Assembly: GCA_039566865.1 (NCBI GenBank)
Contig: CM076945.1
Span: forward strand, 7,243,501 to 7,307,500
Reading direction: 5' to 3'
DNA from: Aurelia coerulea
Lineage: Eukaryota; Cnidaria; Scyphozoa; Semaeostomeae; Ulmaridae
Length of the DNA stretch: 64,000 nt
Made by a program: the position numbers and the translations under genes. Below the pieces are notes generated by a model that was given only the letters and a program-made list of their open reading frames with translations, was not told where the DNA came from and ran no database searches. Each line of letters opens with the position of its first letter. Within the stretch, counting starts at the first letter, position 1. Positions 11,001 through 21,345 of this stretch are shown here, one piece after another.

Positions 11001-11916
11001 AAGAGTTATTTTTGGGGCAGGGCCCAGTCCATTTTTGTTGAATGCTACGCTGCAAAAGCACATTTCAGACTATGAGCAGGCGGATCCAGAGTTTGTAAGG
11101 AAGGTGGTTAGAAGTTTATTTGTGGATGATTTTGTTGGTGGAGCTATGAATTCGAGTGAAGCTGTAGTCTTGAGAGGGAAGCTCACAGAAGTTATGCAGA
11201 AGGGGGGATTCACATTCCATAAATGGAAGTCCAACAGTGAGGAAGTCCAAAGGGGTCTGACAGAGGAAAGGAAAGGTGATAAAGAGAAAACTTTTGCGAA
11301 ACAAAGTTTAAATCAGAGTGAAAGTCAGAGTAAGGTACTTGGGATCAAGTGGAATCCAGAGAGCGATGTCATGGCTGTGGAGATATCACAAGTTGTAGAG
11401 CAAACAGAAAGAAGTCAAACCATGACAAACAGAGAGTTGTTGAGCCGGTTGTCAAGAATTTATGATCCACTAGGAGTGGTAGGACCAGTCACGATTGTAG
11501 CTCGAAAGATGTTTCAAGATGTGTGCAGAGAAGGAATAAGTTGGGACAGTTCAGTAAGTAAAGAAATGCAGAACAGGTGGGACGCTTTTGTGAGTCAGGT
11601 GCAGCAACAGCCAGAGATAGAATTTCCGGGATGTGTGACATCAGCAGAGAAACCAGAAGAGATGTCACTACACACATTTGCAGATGCTAGTCAAACAGCA
11701 TACTGTGCTGCAGTGTATTTAGTAGTGAAGTTACCACAAGGAAGATTCGGAAAATTGCTGACTGCCAAAACAAGATTGCCACCATTGAAGAAGAACATGA
11801 CAATTCCACGTTTAGAGTTGAATGCAGCGAGAGTAGCAGCAAGATTAGTCACCACAGTAAGAGAAGCATTGAAAGAATGGTTGGGATTACGAAGTCGACA
11901 CTTTTCAAGGTGTTAG
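8026..11916 (+). CDS. BEL/Pao Gag-Pol polyprotein (Gag, protease, RT, partial RNase H)
   Basis: The open frame extends up to 8011, but that codon is TTG, so the first ATG at 8026 is taken as the start (1296 aa). Residue positions are approximate. The N-terminus is coiled-coil-like. Residues 185-285 are a tandem array of short Gly-Gln repeats. A DUF1759-type Gag region starts near 313. Three zinc knuckles follow (CVYCLGEHASKEC near 515, CFQCLRKGHPQRKC near 547, CDKCKKTGHHVSIC near 566). A DUF1758-type aspartic protease has LLDTGSDK near 617. Reverse transcriptase carries the catalytic box FVDD near 1032. An RNase H-like start FADAS lies near 1219. The frame ends shortly after the deletion junction with a non-homologous tail and stop. 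In BEL elements this polyprotein supplies capsid, processing and cDNA synthesis. Confidence 0.93.
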   Translation: MSEDGREDGNLEATNRDELMALHDLKDEREVFKEALRDSFSRLNEINCVERVDEDLVSEIKELQIVIEPSLIEIKDLDIKIQAEMRKLKLRDSLVDEIKRSRSYAAKVQVALNKATELEKKETKKDNVAGLGGSLGAQRDLVRPAQRNLSPGFLFSNFPSSDLLGDGAGENYSGHDYGERAHTGQQGIFGQPEILGQPDCFGQFGISGRPGNLGQPRNVGPTEITGHFGNVGQSRIMGQCRNIGSTEISGQLGNIGQSRIVGESRNIGSTEIPGQLGNIGQSRYDPFGGNLGSTFGNEVNAGRNENDFRSQNVVKLPKLELKRFSGDPMKWLEFWDNFRRNVDDNPGYSDVHKMSYLKACLDGAASTTIANLCIIGDNYKPAIETLKGKYGQTGLLKGAHMAALKATQGVSNPRDINKLRKLYDEVDSHYKALSVLGVPGDHYSVAVLPELMKKLPRDIAINIRRAKEVNHEWGIGEFLEQFWQELVLRSADESQEQPVVERKREGRVLAVSSAACVYCLGEHASKECSQVEDLDKRKGILRKYNRCFQCLRKGHPQRKCRDKKECDKCKKTGHHVSICKEEKVTSLHVTAKGAIAYQTVQAMINIPGKEPVPCRMLLDTGSDKTYVVQKIADKLNGKPVRHETKILDTVHGSRSHRCAVYDLEVRNMNGEVKFTTEAATLSKLTTVRNARPEVVQQKFEHLKDIKFSDVSQHNELEIHVIIGLEDLGKVKTGRMIRGEENQPIAEETKLGWTLLGPTYQGTKDCGHESSVLFCMEQKQEISTEVERLWDLETVGIREGDRVHTEFKDTVTFNGTRYVVKLPWKSELIRSSLQDNKQLCEKRLRSQMKRLSAIPEQLEAYDGIIQEQIKSGIVGRVPVKAVEVKEGKHYIPHHTIIRREAESTKVRIVFDASAKERRSGRSLNECLHKGPALMPMLFDIVLRYRMYAVALVGDVQKAFHQIEVSEEDRDFLRFLWMEDPKDVCSKVCELRFARVIFGAGPSPFLLNATLQKHISDYEQADPEFVRKVVRSLFVDDFVGGAMNSSEAVVLRGKLTEVMQKGGFTFHKWKSNSEEVQRGLTEERKGDKEKTFAKQSLNQSESQSKVLGIKWNPESDVMAVEISQVVEQTERSQTMTNRELLSRLSRIYDPLGVVGPVTIVARKMFQDVCREGISWDSSVSKEMQNRWDAFVSQVQQQPEIEFPGCVTSAEKPEEMSLHTFADASQTAYCAAVYLVVKLPQGRFGKLLTAKTRLPPLKKNMTIPRLELNAARVAARLVTTVREALKEWLGLRSRHFSRC

Positions 11917-12095
11917 GACGTTCGAAATTGAGTTTCAGAGAAGTCGAGACACTGTTGATACAAGTTGAAGGTTTAATGAATAACAGGCCTTTGACTTACC
12001 AAACAGATGAACTAGAGGAAGAACCATTAACGCCAAATCATATGATGTTCGGTTACGCTTTGCCCAACATAAAACACAGAAATCGACGAGGATGA
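11877..12095 (+). pseudogene. BEL integrase C-terminal remnant
   Basis: A second frame holds the end of the integrase region, with the BEL-typical motifs LMNNRPLTYQ and LTPNHMMFGY. It begins right at the deletion junction. The sequence GAAAGAATGG at 11871-11880 reads as the end of the RNase H side in one frame and as the integrase lead-in in the other, so the join may lie on a short stretch common to both. The integrase zinc finger and catalytic core that should precede it are missing. The frame closes at a stop where a small indel (about 12070-12088) moves the continuation to another frame. Confidence 0.85.
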
Positions 12096-12102
12096 AGATT
12101 AT

Positions 12103-12552
12103 TTGGCGGCAGTCAATAAGAGGCTGAAGTATATTTCATCAGTAAAAGCACATTTATGGAAGAGATGGACACGTGAATATTTGCAAGGTCTTCAAGAGTA
12201 TCAGAGACAAAACAAAACACCAGCTAGAGTGCCTGAAGCAGGCGAAATTGTTCTTATTGTTGACAGTAGCGTCAAAAAGAGATATTGGCGTATGGGAAAG
12301 ATTATCGATCATATAAAGAGTAGAGATGGAGTGATACGAGCTGTTAAGCTTCACATACTGAGTCAAGGACAGTTGATTGAAATACAAAGGCCACTGCAAG
12401 GCATTGCATCATTAGAGTTAAAGGGACCTGTAACCAAGAAGGTTTTAAAGTCAGACTGTGAAAAGAGGAATGAAAGACCAAAGAGACTTGCTACGTTTAC
12501 AGGGGAAGAAAAGAGAGAACTACAAACTGAGATTTTGAATCAAGAAGATTAA
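12103..12552 (+). pseudogene. BEL Pol C-terminal domain (DUF5641-like), frameshifted
   Basis: This is the third piece of the split pol gene: about 149 aa with the family motifs RLKYISSVKAHLWKRW, GEIVLIVD and WRMGKI, typical of the domain following integrase in BEL/Pao elements. Recognisable protein continues upstream to about 12082 without an ATG, so it is a continuation of the 11877-12095 frame across a small indel, not a separate gene. It ends 18 bases before the 3' LTR. Confidence 0.85.
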
Positions 12553-12560
12553 CTTCTTGA

Positions 12561-12570
12561 TTGGGGGGAG
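12561..12570 (+). other. Polypurine tract of the BEL/Pao element
   Basis: TTGGGGGGAG directly abuts the 3' LTR, the expected place for plus-strand priming. Confidence 0.8.
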
Positions 12571-12815
12571 TGTAAGAAATATTGGTAGACTTTTAGTTCT
12601 AAAGGACATTAGTCCGGGTTTTAGCCCGTGCGTATTTTGTTATTTGATATCGAACGATTGTCGTAAGCTTCGAGCGGAAGCCAGTTCGTTGTAGACCGTT
12701 GTTATGTTAGATTGAGAGAAATTACGTTACGATGTTGCATAAAGTTTGCATCGAAGTTTGCCAGAATATTCATGTGTTTTAATTGTGAACTCGCACGGTT
12801 GGGGTATTTCCAACA
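12571..12815 (+). repeat. 3' LTR of the BEL/Pao element
   Basis: 245 bp, identical to the 5' LTR, followed by the GGGAC target duplication at 12816-12820. Confidence 0.95.
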
Positions 12816-13687
12816 GGGACGTAAGAATCATCTCATTAGGAATGCATAGGAAGAAGTGCTCCAATCGAAATTGTATGGGCGGAAGAAGACTTCAAAATGG
12901 GCAGGATTTTAATTTTTGCATCAAGCACCCCTATCCCAGAGTACCCCCCTGGGACATGAAAGGATTGATTTTCCGGTCATACATCGAAAAGATTGATTGT
13001 TCAAATTCAATGATTTATTGTTATCTTACAATGGAGTCGTGTTAAATTGACAATGGTTGACATAAGAAGAAAGCTAATTGGATAAACGGCTTCATGCCTT
13101 ATATATATATATGTGTTGACGAAACGAAACTTGCTACCAATAATTGGTTTCGAGCATGTACTCGTAAGGATTCGTAAGCAAGTGACTCAAATTAGTTGAT
13201 TATTACATTTTCGTTTAATTTCTATGGTACCACTCACAACAGACATATTCTTATTCAATGATAAATTGTCTGCATGGTTACGAAAAACATACCGTTGCGT
13301 TTCAAGTTGGTACACATCCACATCGGCCAGTGGCGAAGCTGGTAAAAGATGGTAGGTCATGCTCCACGCCGAAGGCGCACAGGTGAAGCTCCTTTTTCTG
13401 TCTGAGAACGCCCATTTTTCAAAAAAGCTTGGACAACGCCCATTGCCATAGAGATATAAAATACACGTACACATTAAAGGAAAATTCTTACCTTTCTAAA
13501 TTTTAGGCTAAGAATTGTTCTCAAAAATGTTCTTATTTCAAATCTGACATTTGTTTGTCATAGATTTGGCATTATTCAATTATTTCAGTTGATCAGTTGC
13601 TAGACACGTTTAGTCCTCAAAGAAAAGATCATTGACTGAAACTGAAATGCCACCACACATACTAACCACACAGGAATATATTTTTAA

Positions 13688-14488
13688 CCGTATTACTACC
13701 GGCAAGTTTATTTGACGTAGTGTCGTCAGTTCAAAAGACGAAGAGCTGAAACTTTGCAACTTTTCCTAAAATTTCATGGACTAAATAAAATTTGTAATTT
13801 TTTTCAAAATGGTAGATACTGATCACGTGACCAACCTCTTTTCAACACGTGGTCAGCCTGACAATTAAAGAAGCGAGTCCAATTTTTGCAAGGATGACCG
13901 TAGAACATTGAGAATACCACCATTTGATAGCTCATTTTTGATGACGTCAGCAAATTTAACGTTCATGACATCATCAAAGTTTATGACGTCATATAAATAA
14001 TAACAAATGTATTAGATAACCTTGAATGGTCAAAATTTGCTTTATTGATTGTTATGAACAATTTAAGGCATTCCAGAGTATTTTCATCAGTAATTAGGGG
14101 TTTAAATGAAACAATGACAAACTGATGCAAATAAATGATGAATATATGATATAAATAATGAGCTTAACTTGACATTACATTGCCGATTTTTATTCAGTGA
14201 TGCTTTTGGATACATTCTAGTAGCAGTATGAAAGAAATTATCAACTAAGAGCTTAAAAATTGCCAATATTGCTAATAGTAAGCAAATAGTGCAAATTTCC
14301 TCGATTATGACGTCATAGTGACGTCATGGATGTAATGAAGAATTTAAAAAGGAGCCGATTGTGTAGATTTTGTTCCTTTACACCATTGTGCTAAGTTTCA
14401 TCATCATATCTGTAATATTGACGAAGTTACGGAAGGGGGGAGTGCCCTCCGGTCCTACAATGGTCGAAAAAGCCCAGTAGTAATAGGG
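13688..14488. mobile_element. piggyBac-type MITE with four CRE sites
   Basis: The ends are CCGTATTACTACCGGC and, reverse-complemented from the right, CCCTATTACTACTGGGC. Each is flanked by TTAA (13684-13687 and 14489-14492), the piggyBac target site. The 801-bp body has no coding frame. Perfect TGACGTCA octamers occur at 13942, 13984, 14308 and 14319. Confidence 0.8.
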
Positions 14489-14492
14489 TTAA

Positions 14493-15338
14493 AGCAGAAG
14501 GACCCTACCAGCTCACTGGAAACAATCAAACTGGGGGCATCAGACCATATCAGACTAACAATTTATCTTGCAAGAAGATTGACTGTTGTGGGAAGGGAAT
14601 TTGATCTGCAACAAATTATGATAATACGTACAGCCAAAACAAGAACCAGCAACAAATTACAGTATGACAATAATGGACAAAAGGCAGGGTTTGTCTTAGA
14701 AAGTTTCTTTAGTTAGCAACACATTTTCTGATGATACCCTGGTGGGGTTTATTCTGATATAATTAGGATAGGGCTGCTCAGGCTGCAGTACAAAGTATTA
14801 ACCAAAACAGATTCTGGCATAAAATCGACCCAGAAGATAATTTTTCTTAGCCTACATCGCCAGAAACTATGTAGTCAGCATCAAAGTATATGGAAAAGTG
14901 TCCTAATTTCATGTTTGATTCCCTAATTTGATTTCATGTCATGTACTTAGATATTTATGTATTTTGATAATGTTGCTTGACTTTGATTTTGTTTGTAAAT
15001 TTCCTTTATATTCTTTCTGATTTTTCTCAATTGAGACCCAAAAAAATAATCCAAAAGTTCAGGAACACATGAACATTCTTGTACAAATGACTAACCCAAA
15101 AATCTTATTTTTGCCAATGTTTTAGACCTCTTTGGGATAATAATGCAGAAAAAGAAAGTTCTCTTGTTAAGTTCCTAAAGTCAGCAACAGATTATGATAA
15201 TACTGCAAGCACCAACAGGAGAGTCCTCTAGCAAAAGTTCCTTTAGTCAGAAACGCAAACGCAAATTATCACAACACTTCAAGAACCAGCAGGAAAGTTC
15301 TCTTGAAAACTTCCTTTGATCAGCAACAGAGTATGATA
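14493..15338. repeat. Non-coding stretch ending in a degenerate tandem repeat
   Basis: No gene is seen. A degenerate unit of about 90-100 bp recurs at about 14640-14720 and 15155-15338. Its landmarks are AGTTCCTTTAGTCAGCAACA, a TATGATAATAC segment and AACCAGCAGGAAAGTTCTC. The AAGAAAC MITE at 15339-15715 interrupts the last unit, which resumes after it. Confidence 0.55.
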
Positions 15339-15715
15339 CACGTATTCTTTTTCATAAGAAACTGCCCATAAGAAACTCAACTCTCACATCGCCAAAAAAT
15401 TCCAAACAAAAACTCCAGTACTGGCAAAATTTAAGTTAAGAAACTATTTACCTTTATAAAGGAAATCCTTGACATAATTTTAATCTATTTTCACTTATTT
15501 CTTATATCATATTACTCATAAGTTACTTGAGTACTGTCTAAACACTGGAAAGGCTTAAAAACCTTGTTTTGAAATGTTCACGAGGGCACAGAACATGAAG
15601 ATTGTTATGGAACCCCTAATAAACTGGTAAGAAACTCCGAGTACTCAAAATCTGATAATTTTAAGAAACTTTCAGTACTGGACCAAATTCTTAGTTTCTT
15701 ATAAAAAAATACGTG
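15339..15715. mobile_element. AAGAAAC-rich mariner-type MITE, copy 1
   Basis: The terminal inverted repeats are CACGTATT...ATAAGAAACT and complement, with TA duplications at 15337-15338 and 15716-15717. The body repeats the motif TAAGAAACT. It is related to 20038-20457, 45110-45882 and 21930-22524. Confidence 0.75.
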
Positions 15716-17014
15716 TAATGCAGCCACGAACAGGACGATTCTCTTTGATAAAGGGAAGTCTTATATTAAAGAGGCTTGTCTATACATTGGACAGAGGACA
15801 CTTGGACACAGCATTGTTGTCACAACAAAGTTTATAATGTCACAGCAGGTCGAAATAGCAAACATGGCCTACAAACATGCCTACACTCCTACGGTCAATA
15901 GACCTTTTAGCTATTCTACAAAAGAGCCTGGATCGAGCGTTATTTTTATACATTTTTATACCCGAGGTTCGATCGAGTGGCATTAGAGCCTTTATCGCTA
16001 TTGTGCACATTGGAAAATTCTACAAAATGTAGCAAGATATCGTTCGACTAGGATTCTTTTCAGAATATCTAAAGGTCTAAGGGTCAATCATTCTTCCTTT
16101 ACCACAAAGACAGTCTTTTTCCTTTAACCTTCTGCTTGCTGAAGCTGCTAAAGAATTCCTCGATAGCTAAGCTGGATAATGTCACCCTCAACAAGGACTT
16201 TAAGTCAATCTTCGTCGCACTCCATGATAATCCAACTTCAATAATAATTCTTCAAATGGACGCGTAGCATTTTGAACTGTGCCTAGGCCCATCACCATCA
16301 GTCGGAGTGAAATCATGAGACAAAGGCTATTTCGTCATCTTTTGTTTCAATGCAACTCATGCTATGGAAAATGAGCACGACCTTGTGTTTAGACCTGGCA
16401 AAATGGGCATGCGTAAGATCAGATTCAGCCAATCAAATCATTGTTATGTTTATTATCATGATGACTGAGGTCCTGCTATCTCAGATCCGCAGGACCTAAC
16501 ATATCAGTGAGGAAAACAGCGAAATTTGACCATAAATGCAAAGTGGAAGTTACAAAATTAGTATAGAAACCCTATGATAGGTCCTACTCTCCGAATCGAG
16601 CAGGAGTTAGCACAGGGGACCAAGGTATCGACAGGTCATGATCAAAGGGTAAAATGTGTTGTACTGTGACATCAATGTTACGATTTTTAAGACAGTTTTT
16701 GTAAAACAATCATTTTTCTTTCAAAACAAATACTCATAACTATGAAAATTGTTGGTCATGCCATCGGGGACACAGTAAAAATAAAGAACGTAAGTTTTTC
16801 TTCCCTCCAGGATTTGATGTGATTGTAAGTTGAATTCAACTTCTCTACACTGGCAGATTGCAGCTTTGCAGATTGCAGCAAGGCAAAGTGAAAGCAAAAT
16901 CTGTCAGACACATATCCCAGTGGCTGGTAAATTCCACCAGTGCCTTTCCCATTTCATCTCTTTTAACTCTAACTCTAATCTGATACTTTGATATGACCAG
17001 TGTGTTAAGTGTTA
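15716..17014. other. Intergenic, one probable short MITE
   Basis: No gene is seen. About 15900-16082 is bounded by AGACCTTTTAGCTATTCT and, inverted, AGACCTTTAGATATTCT, with GGTCAAT near both ends, so it looks like a 180-bp MITE. The rest is unremarkable AT-rich sequence. Confidence 0.5.
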
Positions 17015-17574
17015 AACAAGGGCAGACTTTTTAATACAATAGCAACAGTTGCGTCTTTTTGCGACTACAGACAAAGGAAATTCTCTCAACCAGTAATTCA
17101 AAACAAACAAAGCCGCAAAAGTTTCCCCGAAACCAGTAAGGCAAACTCTCGCCTTGTGCACGCGAAAGGTGGGCTTTAAGGGAAGTTATCCCGAAGCTAT
17201 GTGCTTGCAACTAAAGAAGAAGGGTAAATCTCAAGCTCCGTCTGGTGGATTTTGCTTATTTGATTCAGGAGCTGTTTTGTAATCATTTCATTTAAGCCCT
17301 ATAAATACGCGAGAATTACAATGCCTTCTATAATAAAATAAGCAAAATCCGCCATACAGAACTTTAGATTTACCCTTCTTCTTTCGTTATGAGCAGGCAG
17401 CTTCTCTGCAAAAACCACCCTTCACTTGCACAAGGCGAGAGTTTGCCCTACTGGTTTCAGGGCAACTTTTGCGGCTTTGTCTGTTTTGAATTGTTGGTTT
17501 GAGAGAAATTCCTTTGTCTGCAGTCTGCAATCAAACGCAACTGTTGCTATTGTATTACAAAATCTGCCCTTGTT
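17015..17574. mobile_element. Foldback MITE family C, copy 1
   Basis: A long imperfect palindrome. The left end ACAAGGGCAGACTTTTTAAT pairs with the right end ending ATCTGCCCTTGT, and the inner arms include GGCAAACTCTCGCCTTGTGC. AGTGTTA occurs just outside both ends. The same family occurs at 35147-35760 and 41076-41675. The short open frames here lie in the arms. Confidence 0.7.
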
Positions 17575-17639
17575 CCAGTGTTATACAAAATACTTCAGAT
17601 CATGGCTCAATTCTGAAGCCATACGGCACAAAAACTAAT

Positions 17640-17752
17640 GCAAATTTTAAGAAACTCGTAGAAACTCTAAAAAATCTACATCTGATGATTTTAAGAAACT
17701 TTCAGTACTGGGTCAATTTCTTGGTTTCTTATAAAAAATAATGTGTGGATAA
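17640..17752. mobile_element. Half copy of the AAGAAAC-rich MITE
   Basis: It matches only the right half of the 15339-15715 element, including ACTTTCAGTACTG and the right end TTTCTTATAAAAAATAA. No left end is found. Confidence 0.55.
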
Positions 17753-18145
17753 ACATAAGATGGTAAACATTTTGAATAGCCGGGAAATAAAGCTGCAAAT
17801 TGCAAACGTTTCCCATTAGCAAATTGAAAAAAAAGGTTCCAAACAAGAGCTTTTTAAATTTTTGAAAAAAATTTGCTTACAGTTTCTCATGAAAATGCGT
17901 GTATGCATCTGTAATAAAGTGACTTGTTACCAAGACTAGAGCCCAGACTCTTGTGATATTTGTTTAATTATCGCTGCGTTGTAGGCTATGCTATTCATTC
18001 TTGTTTATGGTACTGTTCCGAAGGCATATGGCCTAAGCATAGGCGTTCTTCATTGGTCCTTCTTTACGAAGCAGTTAAAGCACCCAAAGACGTAGACTGA
18101 TTACGATGAGTCCCAGTAATCACTATTCAAAACGAGATTACTACA

Positions 18146-18604
18146 CACCCTGTAGAACGTCTGTGCAGTATTGTAGAGGCTGTTCAGTAAGGCAGCGGTT
18201 GCCCAGTGCAATACAGGGATCACATGATGTCATTGGTGGGATTACATGCAGTAAATTTTAGGCTATTCAGTTATTTACAGGGATAACATACAGTAAATGA
18301 GAGGGGAACATAATGTCATTGGAGGGATTGCCTCAGTAAATTTCAGGTTATTCAGTAAATTGTAGGGCTTACATGATGTCGTTGGCGGGATCACATCAGT
18401 AAGGTTGAGGCTATTCAGTTACTTACAGGGATAACAAGCAGTGCCGTACAGGGATAACATCGTGTCGTTGCAGGGATGACATCAGTAAAGTAGTGGTTAC
18501 TCAGTATTCTGCGTGGATAACATCTTGTCGATACAGGGATCACATCAGTTATTTCAAGGTTATTCAGTTACTTACAGGGATAACATCCAGTAAGGCAACG
18601 GGAT
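18146..18604 (+). mobile_element. 5'-truncated LINE 3' end with repetitive 3' UTR
   Basis: It starts inside the last codons of a LINE reading frame (encoding PVERLCSIVEAVQ then stop) and continues into a 3' region made of degenerate units around CAGGGATAACATC and TATTCAGTAA. It is the reverse complement of 20542-21000 over the same 459 bp. Related units continue a little further, to about 18690. Confidence 0.7.
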
Positions 18605-19009
18605 AACATCGTGTCGGTAAAGGGATTACATCAGTTATTTTAAGGTTGTTCAGTAACTGCGAGGGATACAAACAATGCACTAGAGGGATCATGTGCACTG
18701 ATGACTAAATTGTCTATTGTTTTCGAGTATGGGGGGTTATTGTGTGCTCGGAACACTGGTTTGCAAACTGTGATATTGACAAGAAATGGTTCCTCCTAAT
18801 GGGGTCATTAATCCTACGATGGAGGATAAAGTTGTACAAATAACTACATTGAAAAATAAAAACATGAATGATTGGATTAGATGCTTAGTGCCAATGTGCA
18901 TAGATTACGTGACAAATCAGCAGAATAACACATCAGTCCAGTGTTGTGTCTCATCATTATTCTGAAAAATCTTTTCTTCTTTTGAAAAATATAGCTATGC
19001 GTAGGCTAA

Positions 19010-19318
19010 AGGCTGGTTTTCATATGTCGCAACTCATCGCATTTCATCGTAATTCATCGGAATTCAGGGTCTGCGATCAATTACGATCCTTTCCGATATA
19101 TGAAAACCGGGAATCGTAATTCATCGTAATTCATCGCAATTCAGGTTTTCATAGATCGTAATTCATCGCATTTCATCCTATTTACCCTTGGGAACAAAAA
19201 GAGCGCGCATTTCAAATCAATTTTGGGCACGAAAATTAAAGCAGAATCAAAAACAAACAGAACACAGAATGGTCACCATAGCGAATCAAAGGCTGCTGTT
19301 GCAACATAAAACCAGCCT
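19010..19318. mobile_element. Harbinger-type MITE
   Basis: The ends are AGGCTGGTTTTCATATG and, inverted, AGGCTGGTTTTATGTTGC, flanked by TAA at 19007-19009 and 19319-19321, as for PIF/Harbinger. The left part carries a repeated 9-11 bp word around CGTAATTCATCG (about 19030-19170). No coding frame is seen. Confidence 0.75.
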
Positions 19319-19658
19319 TAAGATCACATTGGATATAGTGTGAATCGAATGGGAATAAAAAAGAATTGAGTCCAGACTGAAATGACTCCAGTGACTAATT
19401 ATCAAACTAAAACTTGACCGATAACTCTCTGCTGGCTCAGTCTTTTTTCCGTATTTCTTGTTTGGCTTCAAGGTAACATTCGCTAAGTTTCACGTATCTT
19501 GAATTGAAGTATCATGAAGAAGAACAATATTGTTTTCACCAGCCCAGCGCCTGGATGGCATGAACGACAAACGGAGGATTTTGATACTCTCCGATGAAAT
19601 TACCAAAGCCATTCACGACTGGCTTGATGCTCAATAACAAGCCGTTCCCCGGACTGAA

Positions 19659-19940
19659 TTATCGTTGCGACGAAGCAGGAGGTGGGCCTCGCATATTGGA
19701 GACACAAGAAGATTCCTTTGAAGAGGACTCGCAGTCACAGATGACAGAAGACAGTGTCAGGTTGATCTTGTCGAATTCCTCGGCAAAGCCTTTCCTGCAT
19801 TTCGGTTCCCCTCCCCTCGACTCTATCTGGGCAATTAGATCGATAAAGGATTCTAATTCAATATCTCCTTCGCGAACGTTTTCCGTCAACTTCTTCTTGT
19901 GTGGTGCTTGTAGTAAATATTTACAAAACTCTTCATCCAT
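19659..19940 (-). CDS. Small unrecognised ORF inside the composite element
   Basis: 93 codons beginning MDEEFCKYLLQAPHKKK and ending before a stop at 19659. The frame stays open upstream to 20021, but the internal ATG at 19940 gives a more protein-like start (charged, amphipathic, few rare residues). Cysteines cluster near the C-terminus (ICDCESSSKESSC). I do not recognise a family. Its place among DNA transposons suggests a transposon-encoded accessory protein or a captured exon, which is inference. There is no intact transposase next to it. It could also be chance. Confidence 0.35.
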   Translation of the reverse strand: MDEEFCKYLLQAPHKKKLTENVREGDIELESFIDLIAQIESRGGEPKCRKGFAEEFDKINLTLSSVICDCESSSKESSCVSNMRGPPPASSQR

Positions 19941-20037
19941 GTTCACAAAAAACCACAATATTTTTATCTTGATAAGGCCTAAGCTGCAAACAACATTATG
20001 GCGTGACTGTGTTTGATGCAATTCACGATTATCCGTA

Positions 20038-20457
20038 CACGTTTTTTTTTATAAGAAACTGGTTTATAAGAAACTAGTACTACGATGACCAAAAATTTAA
20101 GAAACTCTAGTACTACGCTCGAGAACAGTTAAGAAACTCTAAAACATTATTTCTGTATGTCTCTCTTATTCTATGTCTCTCTAACAAAGGTACATTCGTC
20201 TTTTCTTGACTTTTAACTGCAAAATTGGTAAATTTTTGCCTTGATGTGCATGGCTTCTTCTTGATGACAATGTCAATGCAAAATGGAAGCCTTTTCTCGA
20301 GAAGAAGGCTCAACTTCGAACAATACCGCAATTTTAGGCCCAAAAAATAAGAAACTAATTAAGAAACTTTTACTACTAAAACACCGAAATTTTCATGCGA
20401 AATTAAGAAACTTTTAGTACTAAGTGCTGATCCAAGTTTCTTATAAAAAATAACGTG
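20038..20457. mobile_element. AAGAAAC-rich mariner-type MITE, copy 2
   Basis: The ends are CACGTTTTTTTTTATAAGAAAC and complement, with TA at 20036-20037 and 20458-20459. The inside is a series of TAAGAAACT motifs. It sits immediately upstream of the small ORF at 19659-19940. Confidence 0.75.
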
Positions 20458-20541
20458 TAGTGCTATTCACTTCATATAACCCCCGTTTTTTACAAAAACA
20501 CGTTAACAATTTCTAAAGAAATTCCCCAAGCTAGCGAGTTC

Positions 20542-21345
20542 ATCCCGTTGCCTTACTGGATGTTATCCCTGTAAGTAACTGAATAACCTTGAAATAACTG
20601 ATGTGATCCCTGTATCGACAAGATGTTATCCACGCAGAATACTGAGTAACCACTACTTTACTGATGTCATCCCTGCAACGACACGATGTTATCCCTGTAC
20701 GGCACTGCTTGTTATCCCTGTAAGTAACTGAAGAGCCTCAACCTTACTGATGTGATCCCGCCAACGACATCATGTAAGCCCTACAATTTACTGAATAACC
20801 TGAAATTTACTGTGGCAATCCCTCCAATGACATTATGTTCCCCTCTCATTTACTGTATGTTATCCCTGTAAATAACTGAATAGCCTAAAATTTACTGCAT
20901 GTAATCCCACCAATGACATCATGTGATCCCTGTATTGCACTGGGCAACCGCTGCCTTACTGAACAGCCTCTACAATACTGCACAGACGTTCTACAGGGTG
21001 ATTAATAGAAAGGTCTTTTTCACCATACAATAAAATTTGGACCAGTGCGTTATTTGGAAGGCTGTTTATTCGAACATATGGTCGCAATAATTCCGAAACT
21101 CCAGCGAGAAGATCTCGTCGATGAATGTCAAATGAAGGGCAGAGCAACAGAAAGTGCTCCGTATCCTCAATGCCATCGTTCGTTGGGCACATTGGGTCAA
21201 TGTTATCTCGGAAATTATGATTGAATTTGTGACAATTTAATTGACTCAGACCGACCCTTATTTGGGTAAGATACGACAGGCCTATTGGGTCATGAATACC
21301 AAATACAGATTTTGCAGGGGGGCGAATTATCGACAAAATCTTTTT
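20542..21345 (-). mobile_element. LINE 3' end with ORF2 C-terminal fragment
   Basis: Minus-strand codons from about 21336 down to a stop at 20956 read as the C-terminal tail of a LINE ORF2 (motifs SYLTQIRVGLSQLNCHKF, HNFRD, DTEHFLLLCPSF, RRDLL), the Cys/His region after reverse transcriptase. The 3' region down to 20542 is the same repetitive tail as 18146-18604. The copy is truncated at its 5' end. Confidence 0.8.

Larger units (their letters stand above)
7711..12815 (+). mobile_element. BEL/Pao-type LTR retrotransposon, integrase-deleted
   Basis: The element is 5105 bp, with two 245-bp LTRs (7711-7955 and 12571-12815) that I find identical base for base. It is flanked by a 5-bp target duplication GGGAC (7706-7710 and 12816-12820). 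A primer-binding-site-like stretch starting TGGCACCTCCG follows the 5' LTR, and a polypurine tract GGGGGGAG precedes the 3' LTR. Between them lie Gag, protease, reverse transcriptase and part of RNase H. These run straight into the C-terminal end of integrase, so the integrase zinc-binding and catalytic core are absent. Identical LTRs imply a recent insertion, so the deleted form was probably copied by proteins supplied from a complete relative. Confidence 0.95.

Noticed and set aside
18146..21000. Classic foldback element with 459-bp terminal repeats
   Set aside because: The arms begin inside LINE ORF2 C-terminal codons, so they are LINE 3' ends, not transposon termini. The outer ends lie at 18093 and 21412.
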